The translations under genes were made by a program, and so were the position numbers. A stretch of DNA of 64,000 bases from Aeromicrobium sp. Sec7.5 (GTDB taxonomy: Bacteria; Actinomycetota; Actinomycetes; Propionibacteriales; Nocardioidaceae): assembly GCF_036867135.1 (NCBI RefSeq), contig NZ_JBAJIJ010000001.1, positions 496,001-560,000 of the forward strand, written 5' to 3'. The notes under the pieces are model-generated. The model ran no database searches and was not told the DNA's origin. It saw only the letters and a list, made by a program, of their open reading frames with translations. Positions 1 through 7,076 of this stretch are shown here, in pieces. Every line of letters begins with the position of its first letter. The stretch's first letter is position 1.

Positions 1-92
1 ATGCCGTTCGCTCGACCCGCAGCGCCGATGCTGCCATGAGTGGCCACGTCGACCAGCAGCTGAAGAGCAGCCAGGTCGGGGATGTTGCGCAT
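1..92 (-). CDS. LysR-family transcriptional regulator, N-terminus only (runs off left edge)
   Basis: Reading leftwards from the ATG at 92, the window keeps 30 codons beginning MRNIPDLAALQLLVDVATHG, followed by a SIGAAGRA segment. This is the usual start of a LysR winged helix-turn-helix, where the hydrophobic LQLLVxVAxxGSIGAAxR pattern leads into the recognition helix. The rest lies outside the window, so effector and length cannot be judged. It is divergent from the TDT transporter at 187 with 94 bp between starts, the normal arrangement for a LysR protein controlling its neighbour. The family call is fairly safe; regulation of the transporter is inferred from position. Confidence 0.7.
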   Translation of the reverse strand, partial: MRNIPDLAALQLLVDVATHGSIGAAGRANG

Positions 93-110
93 CTGCCTAG
101 ACTACGTGTC

Positions 111-133
111 CTCCACAGGTCTGCCCTGTGGAG
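111..133. promoter_or_regulatory. Inverted repeat between divergent lysR and TDT genes
   Basis: A perfect 9-bp inverted repeat (CTCCACAGG, 5-nt spacer, CCTGTGGAG) sits in the 94-bp divergent intergenic region. LysR proteins bind interrupted palindromes of this scale between themselves and their target, so this is a candidate operator. A chance hairpin cannot be excluded. Confidence 0.45.
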
Positions 134-186
134 CCACAGGGTGACGGGTTCTACCGCGATCCGCGCATCGAGACCACGGTGGAGTC

Positions 187-1335
187 ATGACCACCGCACA
201 CCTGACGACGACCAGCGAGCCCGCCGCCTGCAGCACCCGCGACCGATCGGGCTGGCTCCGCGAGCTCGAGGGCGCTCCGGCTCTCGGCTTCATCGGACCC
301 AACTGGTTTGCCTCGGTCATGGGCACCGGCATCGTCGCAGTCGCCGCTGCCTCCCTGCCCTTCTCCGTCCCGGGGATCACGGTCTTCGCCACCACCGTCT
401 GGGTCCTCGCCCTCCTGCTTCTCGTCGTGGTGGTCGTGGCGACTGCCGGCCACTGGACGTTGCATGGCGAGGTGGCCCGCGGTCACCTGGACGATCCGGT
501 GATGTCGCACTTCTACGGCGCGCCCGCGATGGGACTCATGACCGTTGGTGCCGGCGCAGTGCTGGTGGGACATCACCTGATCGGCATGACTGCGGCGCTG
601 GCGCTGGACTGGGTGCTGTGGACCGTCGGGACCCTGCTCGGTCTGACCACGGCCGTGCTGGTGCCGATCCGTGCCTTCACCTCGCACGAGGTCCACGAGG
701 ACTCCGCCTTCGGCGGCTGGCTCATGCCCGTGGTCCCGCCCATGGTCAGTGCCGCCACCGGCGCTGCCCTCATCCCGCACCTACCGGCCGGCCAGGCCCA
801 GCAGACGATGCTGCTGGCCTGCTACACGTTCTTCGGCCTCACTCTCATGTGCAGCATCGTCATGATCGCGTTCATCTGGAACCGGCTTCTGCGCCACGGC
901 ATCGGAGCCGCCGGCGCCGTGCCCACGCTCTGGATCGTCCTCGGTCCCGTCGGTCAGTCGATCACTGCGGCCCACCACCTCGGCAACGTGACCCCCGACG
1001 TGCTGGACAGCCCCTACGGCACTGCGTTCCACGCCTTCGCCCTCGTTTACGGCATTCCCATGTGGGGATTCGCGATGCTGTGGTTGGCGATCGCCGCCAC
1101 CCTCACCGCCCGCACCGCCAAGGAAGGACTTCCGTTCAGCCTGACGTGGTGGTCCTTCACCTTCCCGGTCGGCACCGTGGTCACCGGCACGTCGGGGCTG
1201 GCCCAGCTGACCGGCAACCACGTGCTCCAGGTCGCGGCCGGCGCACTGTTCATCCTCCTTCTCAGCGCCTGGGCCGTCGTTGCCGTCCGCACCCTTCGCG
1301 GCGTGCACTCTGGGAAGTTGCTCAAGAAGCCCTGA
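187..1335 (+). CDS. TDT-family (TehA/SLAC1-like) membrane transporter
   Basis: The 382-residue protein has a hydrophilic N-terminus of about 35 residues, then the family-typical opening GPNWFASVMGTGIVA and about ten hydrophobic segments, as expected for the tellurite-resistance/dicarboxylate transporter fold of TehA, MAE1 and plant SLAC1. Such proteins are trimeric channels or exporters for small anions such as sulfite, malate or chloride. The substrate cannot be read from sequence; Gram-positive members beside LysR genes are often treated as sulfite or organic-anion exporters. The ATG at 187 begins just before the conserved region. It lies on the left side of the tRNA-Ser scar and may belong to an inserted segment. 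Confidence 0.85.
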   Translation: MTTAHLTTTSEPAACSTRDRSGWLRELEGAPALGFIGPNWFASVMGTGIVAVAAASLPFSVPGITVFATTVWVLALLLLVVVVVATAGHWTLHGEVARGHLDDPVMSHFYGAPAMGLMTVGAGAVLVGHHLIGMTAALALDWVLWTVGTLLGLTTAVLVPIRAFTSHEVHEDSAFGGWLMPVVPPMVSAATGAALIPHLPAGQAQQTMLLACYTFFGLTLMCSIVMIAFIWNRLLRHGIGAAGAVPTLWIVLGPVGQSITAAHHLGNVTPDVLDSPYGTAFHAFALVYGIPMWGFAMLWLAIAATLTARTAKEGLPFSLTWWSFTFPVGTVVTGTSGLAQLTGNHVLQVAAGALFILLLSAWAVVAVRTLRGVHSGKLLKKP

Positions 1336-1375
1336 ACTCCGACAGACCCATACCTCCGATGAAGGGGAAGCCCTG

Positions 1376-1822
1376 ATGAAGACGCCCCGTCAGAGCACGA
1401 TCGAATGGTCCGTCGCCACCATGTTCATCTGCGGACTCATGCTCCTAGTCCTGGCGCAGAACGACACGCTCCAAGCCCTCCCGTGGACCAATTTCGGGCT
1501 CGCCCTGGCCGGCTTGAGCGCCGTCATGGGAATGGCTCTGGCCATCGCCGAAGCCGACATCTGGCCCGAGCTGGACATCACTGACTATGCCGAGCGCACC
1601 GAGCAGACCATCACCGCGTGGTCGGGCATGAACGGCCAGCAGGGCGGCGACCCGGCCAAGCTCGCCGTAGCACTCGTGACCCTGTCGGACTCCGGCGACC
1701 TGCCGCTGCGCTTCCTCGCCGGAAGCGACGTCATGGCCGGAGTCGAGCAGAACCTCGCCACCATTCAGGAGCAGATCAACGCCCACCGGGAGCTGTCGGC
1801 CTCGCTCGCCTACGACGCCTGA
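1376..1822 (+). CDS. Chimeric ORF: two-helix membrane head joined to a short-chain dehydrogenase tail
   Basis: The 148-residue product has two hydrophobic segments at about residues 10-25 and 36-57. From about residue 64 it reads as the C-terminus of a short-chain dehydrogenase: a DYAERTE stretch, MNGQQGGDPAKLAVAL, PLRFLAGSD, then a helix ending in RELSASL, the order seen in the last 80 residues of many actinobacterial SDR enzymes. The Rossmann fold and the Tyr-x3-Lys catalytic site are absent, so it cannot be an SDR enzyme. The start at 1376 follows a purine-rich stretch (GAAGGGGAAG). It lies 40 bp after the transporter and 190 bp before a tRNA-Ser scar. I take it as an in-frame join of two unrelated fragments left by recombination; whether the product is made is unknown. 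Confidence 0.6.
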   Translation: MKTPRQSTIEWSVATMFICGLMLLVLAQNDTLQALPWTNFGLALAGLSAVMGMALAIAEADIWPELDITDYAERTEQTITAWSGMNGQQGGDPAKLAVALVTLSDSGDLPLRFLAGSDVMAGVEQNLATIQEQINAHRELSASLAYDA

Positions 1823-1885
1823 GCCACAGTCTTGGTGTTGCTGACCATGGCCTGGCGATGCGATCGGGTGCGCGGAGGCTCGTCG

Positions 1886-1909
1886 GTTTTGGTCTCAGTT
1901 TTGGTCTCA
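1886..1909. repeat. Perfect 12-bp tandem duplication near the tRNA-Ser scar
   Basis: GTTTTGGTCTCA occurs twice head to tail, with a partial third unit (GTTGG) directly after. The surrounding 100 bp is more AT-rich than its neighbours. Short direct repeats 100-150 bp inside an attachment core are typical arm-type integrase binding sites, which would fit the tRNA-Ser fragment at 2017; no integrase gene is visible in the window. Confidence 0.5.
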
Positions 1910-2016
1910 GTTGGACCATGATGTGCCCTGATTGGGCGTGATGGGCAGTGATGGAAAACCCTGCAATTCCAGCGAAACAGACTCCGACGAACTGGCCGAA
2001 ATTGGCGCTGGCGCGG

Positions 2017-2069
2017 TTGGAAAGCGGGTTGAGTGAAAGCTCTCAGGGGTTCGAATCCCCTATCCTCCG
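2017..2069 (+). tRNA. Truncated tRNA-Ser(GGA) 3' half, probable attachment-site scar
   Basis: The sequence begins at the anticodon loop TTGGAAA (anticodon GGA at 2019-2021), continues through the 3' anticodon strand GCGGG, a long variable arm with a GAG/CTC stem (2031-2042), a complete T arm with TTCGAAT loop, and the acceptor strand ATCCTCC plus discriminator G (2069). The D arm, 5' acceptor strand and a pairing 5' anticodon strand are missing upstream, so no functional tRNA can fold. tRNA 3' halves of this kind are the classic footprint of a tyrosine-integrase element in a tRNA gene; the intact copy would lie at the other end of the element, outside this window. The non-gene stretch 1823-2346 holds this scar, the tandem repeat before it and two hairpins after it. 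Confidence 0.75.
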
Positions 2070-2071
2070 CC

Positions 2072-2114
2072 GGTGCCAGGGCTCGTAGCGTTCTTTGCTG
2101 CGGGCCCTGGTGCC
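2072..2114 (+). terminator. Hairpin directly after the tRNA-Ser fragment
   Basis: GGTGCCAGGGCTCG and CGGGCCCTGGTGCC form a 14-bp stem with three G-U type pairs around a 15-nt loop, starting three bases after the discriminator base. It could be the original terminator of tRNA-Ser. No strong T-run follows. Confidence 0.4.
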
Positions 2115-2300
2115 GTTTGGACAGGGACCTGGCGCTCCTGGTCTCGCCCGACCATCCCCACCTCTCGACGCAGGCATTTCTCGCCAGGGTTGACGCGAAC
2201 CTCTCCGAGCGCCTGGAACAGGGTTCCGGGCGCAGCGGTGGTGGGCCTCTGGATCGCCGTTGAGGCCGTGTGACTCGAGCAGGAGCTCGTTCAGAACGGG

Positions 2301-2338
2301 GTGCGCCCGGCCGACCTGATGGGGCCGGTCGGACGCAC
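2301..2338 (-). terminator. Hairpin downstream of the DUF305 gene
   Basis: A GC-rich stem of about 16 bp (GTGCGCCCGGCCGACC against GGCCGGTCGGACGCAC, with two mismatches) lies 9 bp past the stop codon at 2347. It is a plausible terminator for the leftward DUF305 gene; there is no clear U-tract, as is common in high-GC actinobacteria. Confidence 0.5.
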
Positions 2339-2346
2339 CGCGGACC

Positions 2347-2922
2347 TCACGGGGCGAGGAGCGCTTCCATCTCGGCGATCTCGGTGGTCTGAGCTGCTTC
2401 GATCTGCTCGGCCAGGGCGATCGCGTCCGGGTTGGTGCCGCTGTCGATCTCGGCCTTGGCCATGATGATGGCGCCCTCGTGGTGCTCGATCATCATGGTC
2501 AGGAACATCTGGTCGAACTCAGTGCCGGTGGCGTCCTCCAGATCGGACATGTCCTCGTCGGACATCATGCCGGGCATGGCGGACTCCGAGCCCTGACCGT
2601 GGTTCATCTCGGAGTGCTCGTCGGTGCTCTCTTCTGAAACACCCCACTCCTGCAACCAGGTGGTCATGGTCTCGATCTCGGGGTCCTGCGCTGCTTCGAT
2701 ACGGCTGGCGATGTCGAGGATCTCGGGACTGGTGGTCCGGTCCTGCGCCAAGGCGGCCATCTCGGTGGCCTGCTCGTGGTGGGGGATCATCTCCTGGGCG
2801 AAGGTGACGTCGAACTCGGTCACGTCGTCCGGTAGCGAGGCAGAGCTGTCGTCGCCGGAGCAGGCCGTCAGGGCCAGAGTGGTGGTGGCGGCGATGACGG
2901 CCGCGATGAGTCGTGTGCGCAT
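2347..2922 (-). CDS. DUF305 lipoprotein with paired HH motifs (likely copper-related)
   Basis: The 191-residue protein starts with a lipoprotein signal peptide ending in LALTACSGDD (lipobox Cys at about residue 21). It then carries the two hallmark DUF305 repeats, EMIPHHEQATEMA and MMIEHHEGAIIMA, each in a helical hairpin of the ferritin-like family Pfam DUF305. Members are exported and often neighbour copper-handling genes; metal binding through the paired His is a family expectation. A Met/His/Glu-rich linker (about residues 100-125) adds further metal-binding potential. The DUF6153-like gene lies upstream on the same strand, a common pairing in actinobacteria. Confidence 0.85.
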   Translation of the reverse strand: MRTRLIAAVIAATTTLALTACSGDDSSASLPDDVTEFDVTFAQEMIPHHEQATEMAALAQDRTTSPEILDIASRIEAAQDPEIETMTTWLQEWGVSEESTDEHSEMNHGQGSESAMPGMMSDEDMSDLEDATGTEFDQMFLTMMIEHHEGAIIMAKAEIDSGTNPDAIALAEQIEAAQTTEIAEMEALLAP

Positions 2923-2995
2923 GGGTGTTCTCCTTGAGTGCTGATGCTTTCGGGGTCGTCGAGGACCGGCGTCGAGGCGCCGGTGTCACGACCGA

Positions 2996-3448
2996 TCAGC
3001 AGCGGAGGACGGAAGTGCGTTGTCGCGGTGTCAGGCTCTGCCAGGCGGGCCGTTCCCACCCGAGCGTGATCATCGTCGGCACAGGGAGCTGCTCGATGAC
3101 GCGCCGCAGCCCGCGTGCGCGGACGAGGACGACGCCGATCGCGATCGACACGAGCATGGCGATGCACATCGCCATCAGAGGGCCGCATCCCCGGTCGTCC
3201 GCGGGTGCTCCGTGATCGCCACCGGCATCTGCGGTCGTGGCGTGAGCGGCGCTGCCGTGTCCGTGGCCGTCGCCGGTCATCGGATCCCCGACTTGGGCGA
3301 CCTGGCTGCTGTGGGAGGCGGCGTGGCCCTCGTCCAGGGTCATCAGCGAGTGCATCGCCACCAGACCCAGCACGACCAAGGGCGCGCCCACGGCGAGCGC
3401 GACTCGGAGAAGTCGTGCCCGCAGTCGTCGGTAAACCGTGCTGGACAT
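2996..3448 (-). CDS. DUF6153-like small membrane protein with His-rich loop
   Basis: The protein has 150 residues if the ATG at 3448 is used; an upstream in-frame start would add 11 Arg-rich residues. It has a hydrophobic segment at about residues 15-33, a His/Asp-rich extracytoplasmic loop with GDGHGHGSAAHA, a second hydrophobic segment (CGPLMAMCIAMLVSIAIGVV) and a basic tail. This architecture matches DUF6153 proteins, commonly found with DUF305 genes in Actinobacteria. It is 73 bp upstream of the DUF305 gene on the same strand. Function is unknown; periplasmic metal buffering is a guess from the His-rich loop. Confidence 0.65.
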   Translation of the reverse strand: MSSTVYRRLRARLLRVALAVGAPLVVLGLVAMHSLMTLDEGHAASHSSQVAQVGDPMTGDGHGHGSAAHATTADAGGDHGAPADDRGCGPLMAMCIAMLVSIAIGVVLVRARGLRRVIEQLPVPTMITLGWERPAWQSLTPRQRTSVLRC

Positions 3449-3549
3449 CGTCACGATCGTACGGACCCTGCGTATGGGCACCGGCCAAGGCGGTCAGCCG
3501 CGGTCTCTCGGACCGACCCGCCACGGCCGGGACCGACGCGGCGAGGTCC

Positions 3550-4302
3550 CTACAGGGTGACGTTGTGCTCGCGGAAGTACGGCTCGATGTCGACCGCCTT
3601 GCCGCCGCCGGGCTTGGCCTCGACGTGCAGGTGCGGACCGGTCGATCGACCGGTCGACCCCGTGTACCCGACGGTCTCGCCGGCCTCCACGTGCTGGCCC
3701 ACCTCGACGACGATGCGGCTCTGGTGGCAGAACATGATCACCAGATCCTCGGCGTCGAGCTGGATCTGCGTCATGTTCCCGCAGTTGCCGGAGTACGAGG
3801 CGGCGATGACGGTGCCCGCCGCGACCGACACGATGGTCGACCCGGAGGGTCCGGCGAGATCCAGACCGCTGTGCCCCTTGCCGTACAAGGAGTTGACGTC
3901 ACCGAAGTGGCCCGAGATGCGGTACCCCGTGACCGGCAGGACCCACTGGTTCGCGCGGAGCGCCTCCGCCTCGGTCTGGAGCTCGTCCGCTCTCGCCTGC
4001 GAACCCGCGAGGACCTCGCTCTGCGCCTGGATGACCTGCTCGGCCTGCGCCTGGGTCTGCTGCTCGAGCACGACGCGGTCGAAGTCCCGGCTGACGTCCG
4101 GGCCGGTGTCGTAAGAACCTGACAGGGCTCGCTGGTCGCTGAACGGCACCCCTTGGTCCGGAGGACCGGCAAGAGCGACCGAGCCCCAACCGGCCACGAT
4201 CATGGCGACGGCACCGACAGCCGCAATCGGGGGACGGAGCGTGAGGGACCGACGGCGCTCGGTGACGAGACGGCGCTTCGGCGCTGCAGATCCCACGCTC
4301 AT
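3550..4302 (-). CDS. M23 (LytM-type) peptidoglycan endopeptidase
   Basis: The 250-residue protein has a basic N-terminus and one membrane anchor or signal segment (about residues 25-45), a helical, possibly coiled-coil stretch rich in Gln/Glu/Ala (about 70-115), then an M23 domain. The zinc ligands are visible: His and Asp in KGHSGLDL and the HLH motif in GPHLHVEA, with SGHFGD upstream of them. Such enzymes cut peptide cross-links in the cell wall, or activate amidases when degenerate; here the ligands are intact. It is divergent from the arsR gene at 4461 with 158 bp between starts. Confidence 0.85.
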   Translation of the reverse strand: MSVGSAAPKRRLVTERRRSLTLRPPIAAVGAVAMIVAGWGSVALAGPPDQGVPFSDQRALSGSYDTGPDVSRDFDRVVLEQQTQAQAEQVIQAQSEVLAGSQARADELQTEAEALRANQWVLPVTGYRISGHFGDVNSLYGKGHSGLDLAGPSGSTIVSVAAGTVIAASYSGNCGNMTQIQLDAEDLVIMFCHQSRIVVEVGQHVEAGETVGYTGSTGRSTGPHLHVEAKPGGGKAVDIEPYFREHNVTL

Positions 4303-4425
4303 CCTTTGGTCCGTGAACAGTCAACCTGGGCGAGGCTACCGGAGGTGCGATGGTCGCCGCTGGTCGTCGCAGCGGTCTGGCTCCACGACGTGACAACGTG
4401 ATCGGGGCCGGTAGTCGTTGTCGTG

Positions 4426-4454
4426 TTGACATGCAAACATGCGCATATCAAGAT
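4426..4454 (+). promoter_or_regulatory. Leaderless promoter with overlapping palindromic operator for the arsR-type gene
   Basis: TTGACA (4426-4431) is followed after 17 bp by CAAGAT (4449-4454), a -10 box with the key A2 and T6. The expected start point seven bases on is 4461, the A of the ATG, so the mRNA would be leaderless; there is no Shine-Dalgarno sequence. TTGACATGC and GCATATCAA (4426-4434 and 4443-4451) form a 9-bp inverted repeat with one mismatch and an 8-nt centre, lying across the promoter spacer. That is where an ArsR/SmtB repressor would bind to control itself. Confidence 0.6.
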
Positions 4455-4460
4455 CTCTGG

Positions 4461-4772
4461 ATGGCGGACGATGACCTCGCGCACAGGTACCGACGGGTCT
4501 CCGATCTCTTCGGGGCCCTGTCGTCGCCGGTGCGCTCGGCTGTCGTCCACCGGTTGTCCGAGGGCGAGCAGACCGTCGGGCAGCTGGTCGAGTGGTCGGG
4601 TCTGTCCCAGCCGCTCGTCTCCCAGCACCTTCGGGTGCTGCGGGGCGCACGCCTGGTGACCTCCGAGCGTCGGGGGCGCGAGGTCGTCTATGCCTTGACC
4701 GACGAGCACGTGACGCACGTGTTCCTCGATGCCTTCCACCACACCCAGGAGCACTCTCATGACCGTGACTGA
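4461..4772 (+). CDS. ArsR/SmtB-family metal-responsive repressor
   Basis: The 103-residue protein contains the family winged helix: LSSPVRSAVVHRLSEGEQTV, a recognition helix around SQPLVSQHLRVLRGARLV, and the wing RRGREVVYAL. It ends in a His-rich tail (EHVTHVFLDAFHHTQEHSHD) that resembles the C-terminal zinc-sensing helix of SmtB/CzrA/Zur-like ArsR proteins, so zinc or a related divalent ion is the likeliest signal. The ATG at 4461 is chosen because it fits a leaderless promoter; an ATG at 4431 would lie inside the operator. Its last 14 bp overlap the His/Cys-rich gene at 4759, implying a coupled two-gene operon. Confidence 0.85.
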   Translation: MADDDLAHRYRRVSDLFGALSSPVRSAVVHRLSEGEQTVGQLVEWSGLSQPLVSQHLRVLRGARLVTSERRGREVVYALTDEHVTHVFLDAFHHTQEHSHDRD

Positions 4773-5085
4773 CCACCCCACCGCCGAGCGCCACGCCCAC
4801 ACCCACGGGCCCGGCTGCGGCCACGACGCGGTCGTCCACGAGGACCACGTCGACTACCTGCACGACGGCCACGCCCACCACGAGCACGACGGTCACTACG
4901 ACGAGTGCACGACCTGCTCGTGCGCCGACTGCACCGACACGTGCGCGACGTGCACCTGCACCTCGTGCACGTGCGAGACGTGCAACCACAACGTCTGCGC
5001 CTGTGACAACTGCAGCGACGACCACCAGTGCGCCAACTGCATCTGCGCCGACTGCACCTGCGCCACCTGCAAGCACGCCGCCTGA
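4759..5085 (+). CDS. Bipartite His-rich/Cys-rich metallothionein-like protein
   Basis: The 108-residue protein has no hydrophobic segment. Residues 1 to about 49 hold about 13 His (HAHTHGPGCGH, HDGHAHHEHDGH) and match short His-rich proteins found beside ArsR genes in actinobacteria. From about residue 50 it becomes metallothionein-like, with 19 Cys in about 58 residues as CxxC, CxC and CxxxC units (for example CTTCSCADC and CETC), plus a few His. One further Cys lies in the head. The two halves would bind Zn/Cu by imidazole and thiolate respectively. The gene overlaps arsR by 14 bp, so it should be induced by metal. A cytoplasmic metal buffer is my inference; the exact composite is not one I recognise. 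Confidence 0.75.
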   Translation: MTVTDHPTAERHAHTHGPGCGHDAVVHEDHVDYLHDGHAHHEHDGHYDECTTCSCADCTDTCATCTCTSCTCETCNHNVCACDNCSDDHQCANCICADCTCATCKHAA

Positions 5086-5099
5086 GCGACGCCTGGCCA

Positions 5100-5134
5100 C
5101 GAGCCCGCTGACCCGCCTCGGGTCAGCGGGCTCG
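5100..5134 (+). terminator. Strong hairpin terminator of the arsR-metallothionein operon
   Basis: A perfect 15-bp stem (CGAGCCCGCTGACCC and its complement) with a GCCTC loop lies 14 bp after the stop at 5085. No long T-run follows, as is usual in this GC range. It separates the metal operon from prfC. Confidence 0.75.
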
Positions 5135-5247
5135 CGCTGTCACGCCCCGGAAGTCCAGGTCGACCACGGTCGGCCGTCCGCCGGCGCGAGCTCGTCCCCG
5201 CCCTGCCGTTACGGTCATGGGGTGACTCCTGCGAAGACCCCCGGCTC

Positions 5248-6858
5248 GTGACGCCCTCGGCGGCGCCGACCTCGAACCATCCGGCCGCCGTCCTGGCGCA
5301 GGCCGGCCGCCGGCGCACGTTCGCGGTCATCTCCCACCCGGATGCCGGCAAGTCCACGCTCACCGAGGCGCTGGCGCTCCACGCCCACGCGATCACCGAG
5401 GCGGGTGCCACGCACGGCAAGGCGGGACGCAAGGCCACCGTCTCGGACTGGATGGAGATGGAGCAGGCGCGCGGCATCTCGATCTCCTCGACCGCGCTGC
5501 AGTTCGAGTACGAGGGCACGGTCTTCAACCTGGTCGACACCCCGGGGCACGCCGACTTCTCCGAGGACACCTACCGCGTGCTCTCCGCCGTGGACTTCGC
5601 CGTGATGCTCCTCGACGGCGGCAAGGGCCTGGAGCCGCAGACCCTGAAGCTCTTCGACGTGTGCCGCCGCAGCGGTATCCCGGTCATCACGGTCGTCAAC
5701 AAGTGGGACCGGCCGGGCCTTGACCCCCTCGAGCTCATGGACCAGATCCAGACCGAGATCACGCTGCACCCGACGCCCCTGACCTGGCCGGTCGGCATCG
5801 CCGGTGACTTCCACGGCGTGATCGACCGCCGCGACGGCACCTGCATCGAGTACCTCCGCACGGCCGGGGGCGCCACGATCGCGCCGCAGGCGACCCACTC
5901 CCCGGAGGAAGCCGCCGAGCTCTTCGGCGAGGTCTGGGAGGCCGCCCGCGAGGAGGCCGACCTGCTCGACGCGTCGGGCAGCACGTACGACCGCGAGACG
6001 TTCCTCGCCGGCCAGTCGACCCCGGTGCTGTTCGCCGCAGCCGCCCTCAACTTCGGCGTCGGCCAGCTCCTCGAGACGATGCTGACGGTGGCGCCCGCTC
6101 CGGGCCCCCGGCCGGGTGTCGACGGGGAGCCGCGCCCGGTCGATGCCGACTTCAGCGCGTTCGTGTTCAAGATCCAGGCCGGCATGAACACCGCCCACCG
6201 CGACCACGTGGCCTATGCGCGCATCTGCTCGGGCGTCTTCCGTCGCGGCGACGTGCTGACCCACGCGCAGAGCGGACGCCCCTTCGCGACCAAGTACGCC
6301 CAGAGCCTGTTCGGTCGGGATCGCGAGACCGCCGAGATCGCCTTCCCCGGTGACGTGATCGGCCTGGTCAACGCCTCCCAGCTCGCCATCGGCGACACCC
6401 TCTACGCCGAGTCGCCGGTGCAGTTCCCGCCGATCCCGAGCTTCGCGCCGGAGCACTTCGCGGTCATCAGGGCGCGCGACACCGGCCGGTACAAGCAGTT
6501 CCGTCGCGGGATCGAGCAGCTCGACCGCGAGGGCGTCGTGCAGGTCCTGCGCTCGAACCTGCGGGGCGACCAGGCGCCGGTGCTCGCCGCGGTCGGTCCC
6601 ATGCAGTTCGAGGTGGTGGTCGACCGTCTCAAGCGCGAGTTCTCGACCGAGGTCGGCCTCGACCACCTCGACTACCAGCTGGCGCTCCAGGTCGATCGCG
6701 CCGGCGCCGACACCGTCAACTCGTCGGCCGGTGCCGAGGTGCTGGAACGGACCGACGGCACCCTGCTGGCGGTCTTCACCGATCGGTGGCGCATGCAGCG
6801 CATCGCCCGCGCCCATCCCGAGCTCGCGCTGACGTCGTTGGCCGCCGGCGTCGTCTGA
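5248..6858 (+). CDS. prfC: Peptide chain release factor 3
   Basis: The 536-residue translational GTPase carries the P-loop HPDAGKSTL, the switch region ARGISISSTAL, DTPGHADF (G3) and NKWDRP (G4), then EF-G-like domains II and III typical of RF3, including the conserved RRGIEQLDREGVVQVLR. RF3 recycles RF1/RF2 from ribosomes after peptide release. Length is normal for the family. The GTG at 5248 is the first usable start in frame; the ATG at 5218 runs straight into a stop. It appears to be a single-gene unit. Confidence 0.95.
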   Translation: MTPSAAPTSNHPAAVLAQAGRRRTFAVISHPDAGKSTLTEALALHAHAITEAGATHGKAGRKATVSDWMEMEQARGISISSTALQFEYEGTVFNLVDTPGHADFSEDTYRVLSAVDFAVMLLDGGKGLEPQTLKLFDVCRRSGIPVITVVNKWDRPGLDPLELMDQIQTEITLHPTPLTWPVGIAGDFHGVIDRRDGTCIEYLRTAGGATIAPQATHSPEEAAELFGEVWEAAREEADLLDASGSTYDRETFLAGQSTPVLFAAAALNFGVGQLLETMLTVAPAPGPRPGVDGEPRPVDADFSAFVFKIQAGMNTAHRDHVAYARICSGVFRRGDVLTHAQSGRPFATKYAQSLFGRDRETAEIAFPGDVIGLVNASQLAIGDTLYAESPVQFPPIPSFAPEHFAVIRARDTGRYKQFRRGIEQLDREGVVQVLRSNLRGDQAPVLAAVGPMQFEVVVDRLKREFSTEVGLDHLDYQLALQVDRAGADTVNSSAGAEVLERTDGTLLAVFTDRWRMQRIARAHPELALTSLAAGVV

Positions 6859-6970
6859 GCTCTGCGGTGTGGGGGCGGGCACTCCGTCGTCCCGGCAAGC
6901 GCTTCGCCGGTCGTCCTGCCGGCATCGGGTCTGTCCTGAGGCGCCGGCCAGCAGGAGCACACCGCGCGCA

Positions 6971-6990
6971 CAGTCAGGTTGCGTACAGGT
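6971..6990 (+). promoter_or_regulatory. Direct-repeat response-regulator site 1, upstream of the redox operon
   Basis: The 20-bp sequence fits CAGTCAGGTkGCkkrCAGGT, with two CAGGT half-sites repeated at 11-bp spacing as for OmpR/PhoB-type regulators. Nine bases downstream is CACGAT (7000-7005), a -10-like box, predicting a start near 7012. The same module recurs at 12323 and 13839. Confidence 0.65.
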
Positions 6991-7076
6991 GGAAGCACCC
7001 ACGATGAGTCCGAGTGGTCGACCAGCGATCGCTCGGCGATCCATCAGCCCGACCTCGGGCGGAGAGTGTGGACACC

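Noticed and set aside
36..1376. 446-residue open frame overlapping the TDT transporter
   Set aside because: Arg/His/Pro-rich composition typical of a frame shadow in high-GC DNA; the overlapping TDT frame has clear family motifs.
2033..2273. Two short overlapping ORFs after the tRNA-Ser scar
   Set aside because: They start inside the tRNA fragment or its hairpin, have no recognisable motif and overlap each other in different frames.
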